11,031 nucleotides of DNA from JALXCH01 sp964495805 (lineage in GTDB: Bacteria; Calditrichota; Calditrichia; RBG-13-44-9), in contig CAZBWV010000087.1 of NCBI GenBank assembly GCA_964495805.1, positions 1 to 11,031 on the forward strand, written 5' to 3'. Position numbers and translations under genes: made by a program. The notes beneath the pieces are model-generated. The model had not been told where the DNA came from and did no database searches. It saw nothing but the letters and a program-made list of their open reading frames with translations. Positions 1-6,849 of the stretch are shown here, one piece after another; within the stretch, counting starts at the first letter, position 1; each line of letters begins with the position of its first letter.

Positions 1-58
1 TTAGCCGCTTCACCCGAAAGCGTCTTTTTCAGAAAAACCGCATTTAAAATTAGCTACC

Positions 59-83
59 GATCCCCAACATGACAACTGGGATC
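59..83 (-). terminator. Weak hairpin downstream of the HD-GYP gene
   Basis: On the minus strand, about 50 bp after the HD-GYP stop codon, GATCCCA and TGGGGATC can pair (one bulged G) around a loop of about ten bases. It lies where the end of the minus-strand transcript would be expected. No T-run follows directly, so a classical intrinsic terminator is doubtful. The rest of 1-133 holds nothing that I can support as a gene. Confidence 0.2.
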
Positions 84-133
84 AACTTCTCGTCCCCCCT
101 TTTTCCCATATTTCCCAATGTCCTTTGATTTCT

Positions 134-1426
134 TCAATATCTTCTCCAATACACCGTTTCGAAAGCTTCCACAATATGTTGTTCTTCGGAAGATCGGTGG
201 GCTGGGTCCTTGTCAAGCAGAGCAATCATTTGCCTTAAGGGGATGTTCTGAAGAGGCAGGAGAAGTTCCGGGGTGAGCCGTTCCCGCTGATCATACTCCA
301 GAATTTCCAGAATCTGAGCGGTGGATAGGGAGAGAAACACATCCATGATTTCCCCGTCGAAGGCCTGATCGCGCTCCCTCTCGATAATGTTCCACACCTT
401 TTCCAGCGGTTCCCGGTCCCGATATTGGCGGTGGGAGGTTAGCGCATCGAACACATCGGCCAGAGCCAGTACCCGTCCACCTAATGGAATCTCCTCTCCC
501 TTCAGTCCCTGCGGATAGCCCTGTCCGTTGAGCTTTTCGTGGTGGGTGGAAGCGATGTCCGGCACTTTTTTCAGTTTGCGCGGAAACCGAATGCTCTCCA
601 GTATCTGACGAGTGACTGCGGGATGCTTTTTAATTTCCTCGTACTCTTGTTCGGTTAGCTTTCCTTTTTTAAAAAGCACCGATTCCGGGATTCCTAATTT
701 TCCGATATCGTGCAACAGAGCAGCATAGCGCAGTTGCTCGCAGCACTCCTGTTCCATTTCCATCTGGCGGCAAATGGCCAGCGTGTACAGGGTTACCCGT
801 CGGGAATGACCGGCGGTAATATAGTCCCGGGTGTCCAGGGTGGCAGATAGGGTCTCCACAAAACTGTTCAAGGAGGCAACCTGTTCTTCGTAAAGAATGG
901 AGTTTTCCACCGCAGTCGCCACGATCTGAGAAATAGCCGATAGAAGTTCCTCGTCTTCCAGGTTAAATGGTCCATCCTTTTTATTCAGCACCTGAAACAC
1001 ACCGATGATTTCCTTGTTCTTGTTCTTGAGCGGCATGGTCAGCATGTTGCGGGTGCGATAACCGGTTTTTCGGTCAATTTCGGGATTAAACCGTTTATCC
1101 TGGTAGGCATCGGGAATGTTCAGCACCTCTCCGGTCATCGCAACATAACCGGCAATGCCTTTATCCGCGGGAAAGCGAATTTCCTTCCCTTTCTCAATCC
1201 CCATGGCCACAATGGACCATAATTCCTGCCGTTCCTCGTCCAGGAGAAAAACAGTGCAGCGATCCGCTTCCAGAATGCGGGCTACTTCCTCCATGGTCAC
1301 CTGCAACAGTTTGTCCAGTTCCAGGTACATCTGCAGATTTTGCGCCAAATGGAGCAATACGCTGAGCCGTTGGTTCTCCTGTCGGAGACGCTCGATTTCG
1401 GATTGAGGGGATTTAGTCTCGGTCAT
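134..1426 (-). CDS. GAF domain/HD-GYP cyclic-di-GMP phosphodiesterase
   Basis: Predicted cytoplasmic signalling enzyme that hydrolyses cyclic-di-GMP (430 residues). A short coiled-coil-like N-terminus (about 8-35) leads into a GAF sensor domain (about 36-180), with the typical FPADKGIAGYVAMTGE stretch at 85-100. The HD-GYP domain follows (about 190-355). Its metal-binding and signature residues are all visible: H207, the HD pair H239-D240 with K243, H268, H295-H296, GYP at 303-305, and D324. It therefore looks catalytically intact. A tail of about 75 residues (356-430) is unassigned. There is no receiver domain and no membrane segment. What the GAF domain binds cannot be told from sequence. 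The ATG start has AGGA about 11 bases upstream. The gene overlaps the upstream 62-codon gene by 14 bp, so the two are probably translationally coupled. The family assignment is firm; some HD-GYP proteins act on cGAMP or only bind ligand, so the substrate is inferred. Confidence 0.93.
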   Translation of the reverse strand: MTETKSPQSEIERLRQENQRLSVLLHLAQNLQMYLELDKLLQVTMEEVARILEADRCTVFLLDEERQELWSIVAMGIEKGKEIRFPADKGIAGYVAMTGEVLNIPDAYQDKRFNPEIDRKTGYRTRNMLTMPLKNKNKEIIGVFQVLNKKDGPFNLEDEELLSAISQIVATAVENSILYEEQVASLNSFVETLSATLDTRDYITAGHSRRVTLYTLAICRQMEMEQECCEQLRYAALLHDIGKLGIPESVLFKKGKLTEQEYEEIKKHPAVTRQILESIRFPRKLKKVPDIASTHHEKLNGQGYPQGLKGEEIPLGGRVLALADVFDALTSHRQYRDREPLEKVWNIIERERDQAFDGEIMDVFLSLSTAQILEILEYDQRERLTPELLLPLQNIPLRQMIALLDKDPAHRSSEEQHIVEAFETVYWRRY

Positions 1427-1601
1427 CTGGTTTTATTTCCTGATAATCAATGTCTTCAATTTCCTCCGGATCGTACTGCTTAACCGGTGGTCTGGGTTGC
1501 CCCTTTACCTGACTTTTGGGTTTCGAGAGACCCTCCAGCCAGTTTTTCCCCATCCGATATAAGATGTAAAAGAAAAGAAAATAAAGAAGTAAACGTATCA
1601 T
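1413..1601 (-). CDS. Small single-pass membrane protein with acidic C-terminus
   Basis: 62 residues. Residues 3-17 form one strongly hydrophobic, aromatic-rich segment (LLLYFLFFYILY) that should be a membrane anchor. A basic and proline-rich linker (about 28-41) follows, then an acidic tail containing EDIDYQEIK. This layout, a tiny N-terminal anchor plus a terminal (D/E)-DY-(Q/E)-EIK motif, resembles small Bacteroidota proteins annotated as DUF4834. That is recalled from memory and unverified, and the function is unknown. The gene is likely real: it sits in the same orientation as its neighbours, its end overlaps the HD-GYP start by 14 bp, and its composition is protein-like. The upstream ribosome binding site is weak (only a GGG run near the ATG). 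It may anchor or modulate the HD-GYP enzyme, which has no membrane segment of its own, but that is inference from position. Confidence 0.7.
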   Translation of the reverse strand: MIRLLLYFLFFYILYRMGKNWLEGLSKPKSQVKGQPRPPVKQYDPEEIEDIDYQEIKPDDRD

Positions 1602-1736
1602 GGGAACCCGTTGTGTGTCGTTTTTCCAATTTGTTTCTTGCTTATAAAATTTTATTCTTCCCTGTCATCCCGAATCGTTCAACAAATTCCGGTGCGCTGA
1701 AAAGCGCTGTTCTTTTTATGGTCGGCAACCTGGTAG

Positions 1737-2399
1737 TTAAATTAAACCTTTATCGAAATCAAAACTGACCAGTTTTTTGCCATGTCGGTGCTTGCTGATT
1801 TCCACCAGAATCTGGTTCAGATGGTGCTCGTTATGGACAAAATCCAGATTCTCGGTGTTAATGATTAACAGCGGTGTGGCAGAATAGTTCCAGAAGTACT
1901 CCTCGTACAGACGATTCAGGGAATCGATGTACTCCTCGGTAATGTTTCGCTCGTAGGGGCGACCGCGGCGCCGGATGTTGCGCATCAGGCGTTTGGTGGA
2001 GGCTTTCAGGTAGATGGCCAGGTCGGGTTTGACAATGCGCTTTTCCAGAATATTGGCCAGCATGTTGTACAGCGCCATCTCTTTCTCGTTCAGATTCAGC
2101 GTGGCAAAAATGCGATCCTTGACAAACATGTAATCGGAGATGATGCGGCGCTCGAACAGATCATACTGCATAATTTCTTCCTGCTGCCGATAACGGCTCA
2201 GCAAAAAGAAAATCTGGGTCTGGAAGGCGTAGTGTTCCGGATCGCGATAAAAATCTTCCAGGAACGGATTTTCTTCAAATACTTCCAGGACCAGTCGGCC
2301 ACCGATTTTTTGCTGGAGCAGATGAGCCAGCGAAGTCTTTCCCGCTCCAATCACTCCCTCGATGGCAATATAGTGCAAATGGTCAAATTTCAAGTTCAT
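1737..2399 (-). CDS. Deoxynucleoside kinase (dGK/dAK/dCK family)
   Basis: Phosphorylates deoxynucleosides at the 5' position with ATP for dNTP salvage; cytoplasmic. The P-loop GVIGAGKTS is at residues 15-23 from the chosen ATG. The middle holds ERRIISDYMFVKDRIFA, the substrate and catalytic segment of the family. An arginine-rich lid (RRRGRPYERNI) covers the phosphates near residue 145. The length of 220 residues is normal. The frame also allows TTG starts at 2420 and 2402. I chose the ATG at 2399 because it puts the P-loop at the usual distance from the N-terminus and has AGAGGA 11 bases upstream. It overlaps the end of folK by 17 bp, or 38 bp with the TTG at 2420. Which deoxynucleoside is preferred (dA, dG or dC) cannot be read from motifs alone. 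Confidence 0.9.
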   Translation of the reverse strand: MNLKFDHLHYIAIEGVIGAGKTSLAHLLQQKIGGRLVLEVFEENPFLEDFYRDPEHYAFQTQIFFLLSRYRQQEEIMQYDLFERRIISDYMFVKDRIFATLNLNEKEMALYNMLANILEKRIVKPDLAIYLKASTKRLMRNIRRRGRPYERNITEEYIDSLNRLYEEYFWNYSATPLLIINTENLDFVHNEHHLNQILVEISKHRHGKKLVSFDFDKGLI

Positions 2400-2892
2400 C
2401 AAGATACCAGTCCTCTGCAATAAGTATGACGTGAGTATTATCCGAACAGGTTTTCAGCAGTTCCCGGACGGTTTGTCCGCTTTGCGGATCGATAAACTCC
2501 GGAGCAATGTCGTTTAACGGCTGCAAAACAAAGCGGCGGTTGCGAAAATCCGGGTGAGGAATGATCAGTTCTGGCATTTTCAACTGCTGCGTCCCGTAAA
2601 AGATGATATCCAGGTCAATCTCTCTTGGTCCCCAGCGAATACGCTGCTGACGTCCTAACGCCTGTTCTATCTGTTTAAGCTGACGGAGAAGGGGCAACGG
2701 TGCCAGCGGGCTGGAGAACCGAACCACCGCATTGTAGAAGTCCGGTTGGTCGATTATCCCGTATGCCCCGGTCTGGTACAGCGGTGACACGCGGTGTACC
2801 ACTCCATCGTGTTGTAGTGCCTTCAGTGCTTCAATCATCTGACCGCGTCGGTCTCCCAGATTGCTGCCCAGAGCGATGAAAATATCATCCAT
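2383..2892 (-). CDS. folK: 2-amino-4-hydroxy-6-hydroxymethyldihydropteridine diphosphokinase (HPPK)
   Basis: Transfers pyrophosphate from ATP to 6-hydroxymethyl-7,8-dihydropterin, the step before dihydropteroate synthase in folate synthesis. The start IFIALGSNLGDR is the classic HPPK N-terminus. The family signature RWGPREIDLDII lies near residues 84-95 and carries the metal-binding aspartates; HPDFRNRRFVLQPL follows. The frame is open upstream to 2943, but the extra 17 residues are not family-like. The ATG at 2892 starts the protein exactly where homologues start and gives an 8-bp overlap with folB (ATGGATGA). At 169 residues it is about ten longer than the E. coli enzyme, from a C-terminal extension that overlaps the next gene. 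Its Shine-Dalgarno sequence is weak, which fits translation coupled to folB. Confidence 0.93.
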   Translation of the reverse strand: MDDIFIALGSNLGDRRGQMIEALKALQHDGVVHRVSPLYQTGAYGIIDQPDFYNAVVRFSSPLAPLPLLRQLKQIEQALGRQQRIRWGPREIDLDIIFYGTQQLKMPELIIPHPDFRNRRFVLQPLNDIAPEFIDPQSGQTVRELLKTCSDNTHVILIAEDWYLDELEI

Positions 2893-3259
2893 TCTCGTTT
2901 CGGCGACTAATGAGTTCCACTTCCACGTTGTCCAGAAATCCATTCAGGGGCACCTGGGGTTTCCGCACCCGAATCAGCACGGAGTGCACCTGAAATTTCT
3001 CCAGAATCTCCCGGGCAATTCGGTCGGCCAGGGTTTCCAGCAGGGTAAATTTATAACTGCTGAATATATCATAGACCGTATGGTAAATCGCCTCGAAATC
3101 CACCGCATCACTTAAACTGTCGGTCTGGATAGCACGGCTAAAGTCCGCTTCAATCTCCAGGTCCACCTGAAACTTCTGCCCCAGATCGCGCTCTGCCTGG
3201 TAGTAGCCGTGGTGAGCATAAAAGATCATGTTATTCAGACGGATAATTCCTTTTTTCAC
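2885..3259 (-). CDS. folB: Dihydroneopterin aldolase
   Basis: Converts 7,8-dihydroneopterin to 6-hydroxymethyl-7,8-dihydropterin and glycolaldehyde, directly supplying FolK; the family forms octamers in the cytoplasm. At 124 residues it has normal length. Family features are clear: FYAHHGYYQAERDLGQKF at 13-30 includes E23, the counterpart of the substrate-binding glutamate; DAVDFEAIYH at 51-60 contains the active-site tyrosine region; LLETLADRIA sits at 73-82; and RVRKPQVPL carries the catalytic lysine K100. The start is GTG at 3259, overlapping the purF stop in the sequence GTGA, with GGA about nine bases upstream inside purF. This 4-bp overlap is typical of coupled translation. Confidence 0.95.
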   Translation of the reverse strand: MKKGIIRLNNMIFYAHHGYYQAERDLGQKFQVDLEIEADFSRAIQTDSLSDAVDFEAIYHTVYDIFSSYKFTLLETLADRIAREILEKFQVHSVLIRVRKPQVPLNGFLDNVEVELISRRNENG

Positions 3260-4677
3260 GCTATTTCGTCCGTTTCGTTCAGAATGGTGGTGGAAACTTC
3301 CACATCTTTGGGAATGGGATAGTTCCCGTTAAAGCAGGCATAACAAAAGTTCTCCGGTGCCTTTACGCAGCTTTTCAAATCATCCAGCTCCAGGTAACGC
3401 AGGGAGTCAGCTTCCACGTAGCGGCAGATTTCGTCCAGGGTCATGTTGTTGGCAATCAATTCTTCCCGGGTGGGAGTATCGATCCCGTAATAGCAGGGGA
3501 AGCGCACCGGTGGCGAGCCAATGCGCAGATGGATCTCGCGGGCACCGGCACCGCGGATCATGCGGATAATTTTACGGATGGTGGTTCCCCGCACAATGGA
3601 ATCGTCCACCACCACCACACGCTTGCCTTTCAGAAAGTCTTTGAGCGGATTGAACTTCTGCCGAACGGATTCGTCTCGCAGGTACTGATCGGGACGAATG
3701 AAGGTACGGCCTACATAGTGGTTCCGAATCAATCCGAAATTGAACGGAATGTTTTTCGCCTGGGCATAGCCAAGAGCAATGAAATTGGCGGAATCCGGTA
3801 CGGGGATAACCACATCGGCGCGGAAATCGTCCTTTTCGGCCAGTCGGGCACCGATTTTCTGGCGCACATCGTACACATATTCGCTGAATTCAAAACTGTC
3901 CGGTCGGGCAAAATAGATCAGCTCGAACACACAGTGAAACAAACGGGTGGTTTCGCGCGCACCAAACATATCCAATGGCGGCGGGGAGTTGATCATTTTC
4001 TCCCGGGTTACCTGTATGATTTCGCCGGGGATGACTTCGCGCATCTCCTGCGGACGTAAAATATCCAGAGCACAGGTCTCCGAGGCGACTGCCACATCCT
4101 CCCCCACATCGGCAACAAACAGCGGCCGGAATCCATGTTCGTCCCGAAAAATGTAAAGAGCCCGGGGAGTTAAAAAGAGCGCTGAATAAGCTCCGCGAAC
4201 TTTTTTCATCAGCAAGCGGATCGCTTGCGGAATGGTCAGCCCCTGTCGTTCGTGATTGTACACAATAAACCGGCCCAACAGCTCGCCATCGTTGGTAGAG
4301 GAGAGATAAACCCCCTTACTGCGTAGCCAGGTGGCCAATTCGTCATAATTCACGATGTCCCCATTGCTCACAATGGCATAAATGGGACCACCCAGCGTTT
4401 CAATCAGGTGAGGTTGAGCATTGTTCACCACCGAACTACCCCGGGTGGGATAGCGCACATGTCCGATGGCAATGTGCCCGGGCATCCGCTTGAGCACCTC
4501 CGGGGTAAACACTTCCTTCACGTAACCCATGGATTTGTGGGAGGTAATGGTGTAGCCATTAGAGGCGGCAATTCCGCAACTTTCCTGTCCGCGGTGTTGT
4601 TCGGAGTATAATGCCAGCATCACCTGCTCAGCCGGATTGGCACCCGAACGGGAGAAATATCCTGCGACCCCACACAT
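3256..4677 (-). CDS. purF: Amidophosphoribosyltransferase (glutamine PRPP amidotransferase)
   Basis: First committed step of purine synthesis: PRPP plus glutamine gives phosphoribosylamine. The N-terminal Ntn glutaminase domain (about 2-235) begins MCGVAGYF, so removal of Met exposes the nucleophile C2 with no propeptide, unlike the Bacillus enzyme. QHRGQES, GHVRYPTRG (72-80) and the oxyanion pair N105-G106 follow. The phosphoribosyltransferase domain carries YVGRTFI (321-327) and the PRPP loop VVVVDDSIVRGTT (354-366). Four cysteines, C249, C395, C445 and C448, match the [4Fe-4S] ligands of the Bacillus-type enzyme; the 146-residue gap between the first two is the same as I recall there. Oddities: the usual AHNGN is VSNGD, the usual SD(T/S)E is NDGE, and NRYVGRT is NHYVGRT. 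It is 473 residues, and is first in a minus-strand operon with folB, folK and dnk. The role is very probable, though a diverged paralogue cannot be excluded. Confidence 0.93.
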   Translation of the reverse strand: MCGVAGYFSRSGANPAEQVMLALYSEQHRGQESCGIAASNGYTITSHKSMGYVKEVFTPEVLKRMPGHIAIGHVRYPTRGSSVVNNAQPHLIETLGGPIYAIVSNGDIVNYDELATWLRSKGVYLSSTNDGELLGRFIVYNHERQGLTIPQAIRLLMKKVRGAYSALFLTPRALYIFRDEHGFRPLFVADVGEDVAVASETCALDILRPQEMREVIPGEIIQVTREKMINSPPPLDMFGARETTRLFHCVFELIYFARPDSFEFSEYVYDVRQKIGARLAEKDDFRADVVIPVPDSANFIALGYAQAKNIPFNFGLIRNHYVGRTFIRPDQYLRDESVRQKFNPLKDFLKGKRVVVVDDSIVRGTTIRKIIRMIRGAGAREIHLRIGSPPVRFPCYYGIDTPTREELIANNMTLDEICRYVEADSLRYLELDDLKSCVKAPENFCYACFNGNYPIPKDVEVSTTILNETDEIA

Positions 4678-4689
4678 AATTCAACCGTG

Positions 4690-4709
4690 TCCTTTCCCTG
4701 CACAAAGGA
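4690..4709 (-). promoter_or_regulatory. Leader hairpin over the purF ribosome binding site
   Basis: In the purF leader, TCCTTT and AAAGGA are perfect complements separated by eight bases. The 3' arm AAAGGA is the best Shine-Dalgarno match, 12 bases before the ATG. Pairing would hide it. The stem is short and A/U-rich, so a regulatory role is only a suggestion. Confidence 0.3.
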
Positions 4710-4757
4710 TTTCAGATGAAAAACTTAACATTTTCTGCCAACATAAGCAAGGTATTT

Positions 4758-4769
4758 TGAACCCGTTCA
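4758..4769. promoter_or_regulatory. Small palindrome in the purF/fadD divergent intergenic region
   Basis: TGAAC-CC-GTTCA is a perfect inverted repeat (5-bp arms, 2-bp centre) about 80 bp upstream of purF and 160 bp upstream of the acyl-CoA synthetase gene. Its place between divergent genes would suit an operator. Arms this short can occur by chance. The rest of 4678-4928 shows no clear gene. Confidence 0.2.
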
Positions 4770-4896
4770 GAAGATTCGGCACACACAGCCGGTTGCCTGA
4801 CGGAACAGTTTGTGCTTCAAAAATGCTTGCCAGGTATTCCACCTCCGCAAATTAAAAATCCAATTCACAATTTCCGTTTTCTGCGCTAAATTGCAT

Positions 4897-4905
4897 TGCT
4901 ATGAA
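4897..4905 (+). promoter_or_regulatory. Possible extended -10 promoter for the acyl-CoA synthetase gene
   Basis: TGCTATGAA resembles an extended -10 element (TGnTATAAT) and lies about 24 bases before the start codon in an A/T-rich stretch. No good -35 is seen at the right distance, so the call is weak. Confidence 0.25.
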
Positions 4906-4928
4906 ATAATTTCACTTGGAGAGAGCCC

Positions 4929-6716
4929 ATGTTCCAGAGTGTTGTGCATATTCTTTTAAACAGTATTCAAAATTTTCCCGACAAGGATGCTTTGCGGTAC
5001 AAAAAGGACGGGGTTTACCGGGGAATTACCTACCGGGAGTTAGGCGAGAAGATTGAACTGCTCACCCGCGGAATGGCATCGCTGGGATTACAGGCAGGTG
5101 ACCGCATTTCCATTCTTTCCTACAACCGACCGGAATGGCCGATGGCGGATTTTGCCATCTTTTCGCTTCAGGGACTGACCGTGCCGGTATATCACACCCT
5201 ACCCCCCAACCAGATTGCCTACATCCTGAATGATGCCGGTGTACGCGCCATCTTTGTGGAAGACCAGGCTCAGTATCAAAAAATTGCGGAAATCAAACCG
5301 GAATGTCCGCAACTGGAATTTATTTTCCCCATGACCCCCATCCCGGCCAACGGGGAATCCATTGTACCATTTGAGGAGCTATTAGAACGTGGCAAACGCC
5401 AAAGGGAAGAACAGCCGGATTTCTACCAGAAGAGTGTGGACACCATCAATCCCGGCCAAATTTGCAGCATTGTCTATACTTCCGGCACGACCGCCGAGCC
5501 GAAGGGTGTGATGCTGCACCACCGCGGATTTGTATTGGATGTGGTGAATAGTGAGTCTGTGTTCGGTCTATATCCGGAAGACGTGTTTCTCTCCTTCCTG
5601 CCGCTCAGCCACCTGTACGAACGGGTGGGAGGGCACTGGTGTCCCCTGTACCGTGGTTGCACTATTGCCTATGCCGAGAGTATAACCAGCGTAATCGACG
5701 ATATTCAGCTGGTCCGTCCCACAGTGATGGTGAGCGTACCCCGGTTGTACGAAAAAATTCGGACTGCGGTGATGGAACAGGTGGAAGCCAGTTCGCCACT
5801 GAAACAAAAAATTTTTTACTGGGGAATCAAGGTGGGTCGGCGGTACCACGAACTGAAACGCCTGGGTAAGAACGATCCGCTCCTCTCCGCAAAATACCAG
5901 TTCGTGGACCGGCTGGTATTCAGTAAAATTCGGCAAAAATTGGGTGGTCGTTTCCGATTTCCTATCTCCGGTGGTGCACCACTCTCGGTGGAAACACTCA
6001 AATTTTTCGAAGCATTGGGGCTTTCTATTGTAGAAGGATATGGCATGACCGAAACACATCTGATTATTACCCTGACACCGCCGGGAAATACCCGTTACGG
6101 TTCCTGCGGCCAACCAATTCCCGGTGTGGAAGTGAAAATTGCCTCCGACGGAGAAATTCTGGTGCGCGGCGAAACAGTGATGGCCGGTTATTACAACAAA
6201 CCGGAATTGACCCGGGAAGTGATTGATTCGGACGGCTGGTTCCACACCGGAGATATCGGATATCTGGATGAGGACAACTACCTGTACATTACCGACCGTA
6301 AGAAGAACATTCTGGTTACTGCAGGGGGAAAGAATGTCGCGCCGGCACCCATCGAAAATGCGTTGAAAAAAAGCAAGTACATCGAGGACGTTTGCCTGGT
6401 GGGGGATGGGCGCAAATTCATCAGCGCTCTGATTATTCCCGCCTACGAAACCCTGGAGCAATGGGCGCGAAAATCCAACCTGAACTTTGTGGACACCCGC
6501 GACCTGCTGGCTCTGCCGGAGACCCGGAGCCTGTACCAGCAGGAGATTGACCGCCTGCAAAAAGATTTTGCCCGCTACGAAAAGGTGAAAAAATTTATCC
6601 TGCTACCCGAACCGCTTTCGGTGGAAAAGGGTGAACTAACTCCAAGCCTGAAAATTAAGCGTAAAGTGGTGGAAGCGAAATTCAAGGATCAAATTGATCA
6701 ACTGTATCAGGAGTAA
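4929..6716 (+). CDS. Long-chain fatty acid-CoA ligase (AMP-forming)
   Basis: Activates fatty acids with ATP and CoA through an acyl-adenylate, for degradation or lipid synthesis; peripheral or cytoplasmic. 595 residues, the usual length for the bacterial long-chain acyl-CoA synthetase branch related to FadD15. The motifs run in order: phosphate-binding loop YTSGTTAEPKG at 183-193, EGYGMTE at 369-375, GWFHTGDIGYLDEDNYLYI at about 436-454, DRKKN from 456, and the C-terminal catalytic lysine K575 in LTPSLKIKRK. No signal peptide or membrane segment is visible. The ATG at 4929 has GGAGAGAG directly upstream (4918-4925). It is divergent from purF and stands alone, followed by a possible weak terminator and a separate promoter. 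The chain-length preference and whether it serves beta-oxidation cannot be decided, since no other fatty-acid gene is present. Confidence 0.92.
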   Translation: MFQSVVHILLNSIQNFPDKDALRYKKDGVYRGITYRELGEKIELLTRGMASLGLQAGDRISILSYNRPEWPMADFAIFSLQGLTVPVYHTLPPNQIAYILNDAGVRAIFVEDQAQYQKIAEIKPECPQLEFIFPMTPIPANGESIVPFEELLERGKRQREEQPDFYQKSVDTINPGQICSIVYTSGTTAEPKGVMLHHRGFVLDVVNSESVFGLYPEDVFLSFLPLSHLYERVGGHWCPLYRGCTIAYAESITSVIDDIQLVRPTVMVSVPRLYEKIRTAVMEQVEASSPLKQKIFYWGIKVGRRYHELKRLGKNDPLLSAKYQFVDRLVFSKIRQKLGGRFRFPISGGAPLSVETLKFFEALGLSIVEGYGMTETHLIITLTPPGNTRYGSCGQPIPGVEVKIASDGEILVRGETVMAGYYNKPELTREVIDSDGWFHTGDIGYLDEDNYLYITDRKKNILVTAGGKNVAPAPIENALKKSKYIEDVCLVGDGRKFISALIIPAYETLEQWARKSNLNFVDTRDLLALPETRSLYQQEIDRLQKDFARYEKVKKFILLPEPLSVEKGELTPSLKIKRKVVEAKFKDQIDQLYQE

Positions 6717-6718
6717 AC

Positions 6719-6735
6719 GAAAAACCGGATTTTTC
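6719..6735 (+). terminator. Possible weak terminator after the acyl-CoA synthetase gene
   Basis: GAAAAA and TTTTTC can pair around CCGGA, two bases after the stop codon. The stem is A/T-rich and the T-run lies inside it, so it is poor as an intrinsic terminator. An alternative fold CGGA-TTTT-TCCG overlaps it (6726-6737). Confidence 0.3.
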
Positions 6736-6771
6736 CGCACATTGGGCACCCGGGGTGGGCACATTTTCCCG

Positions 6772-6800
6772 TTGACACTCCCGGTTTTGTTCATCATATT
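6772..6800 (+). promoter_or_regulatory. Sigma70-like promoter of the protease gene
   Basis: A perfect -35 box TTGACA (6772-6777) is followed after exactly 17 bp by CATATT (6795-6800), four of six matches to TATAAT. Transcription would begin near 6807 and leave a leader of about 43 bases containing AGGGAG seven bases before the ATG. It probably drives both the protease and the transporter gene behind it. Confidence 0.6.
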
Positions 6801-6849
6801 CCCTGAGAGTTTCGTACTTTGAACCACACTAAAATCAGGGAGAAACACC

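Noticed and set aside
57..116. 19-codon minus-strand frame (starts MGKRGDEK) after the HD-GYP gene, with AAAGGA upstream
   Set aside because: Very short, no recognisable motif, and it overlaps the possible terminator hairpin; a chance frame is the simpler reading.
1602..1736. Gap between dnk and the 62-codon gene checked for a promoter and terminator on the minus strand
   Set aside because: It has an A/T-rich patch and a short GCGC-based hairpin, but no -35/-10 pair at proper spacing and no hairpin with a T-run that I could defend.
2893..2943. Extra 17 residues at the front of FolK
   Set aside because: HPPK proteins begin right at the IFIALGSN stretch; the extension is not family-like and would push the overlap with folB to about 59 bp.
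3529..4059. 176-codon plus-strand frame opposite purF
   Set aside because: The opposite strand encodes all PurF motifs without a break; this frame has no recognisable family signature.
4637..4855. 72-codon plus-strand frame running from the purF start into the divergent intergenic region
   Set aside because: No family resemblance and no ribosome binding site seen; half of it is antisense to purF.
5568..6560. 330-codon open frame on the minus strand, antisense to the acyl-CoA synthetase gene
   Set aside because: It lies wholly opposite a well-supported enzyme gene, its product shows no family motif and is rich in H, Q, V and F as antisense frames often are, and no ribosome binding site stands out.
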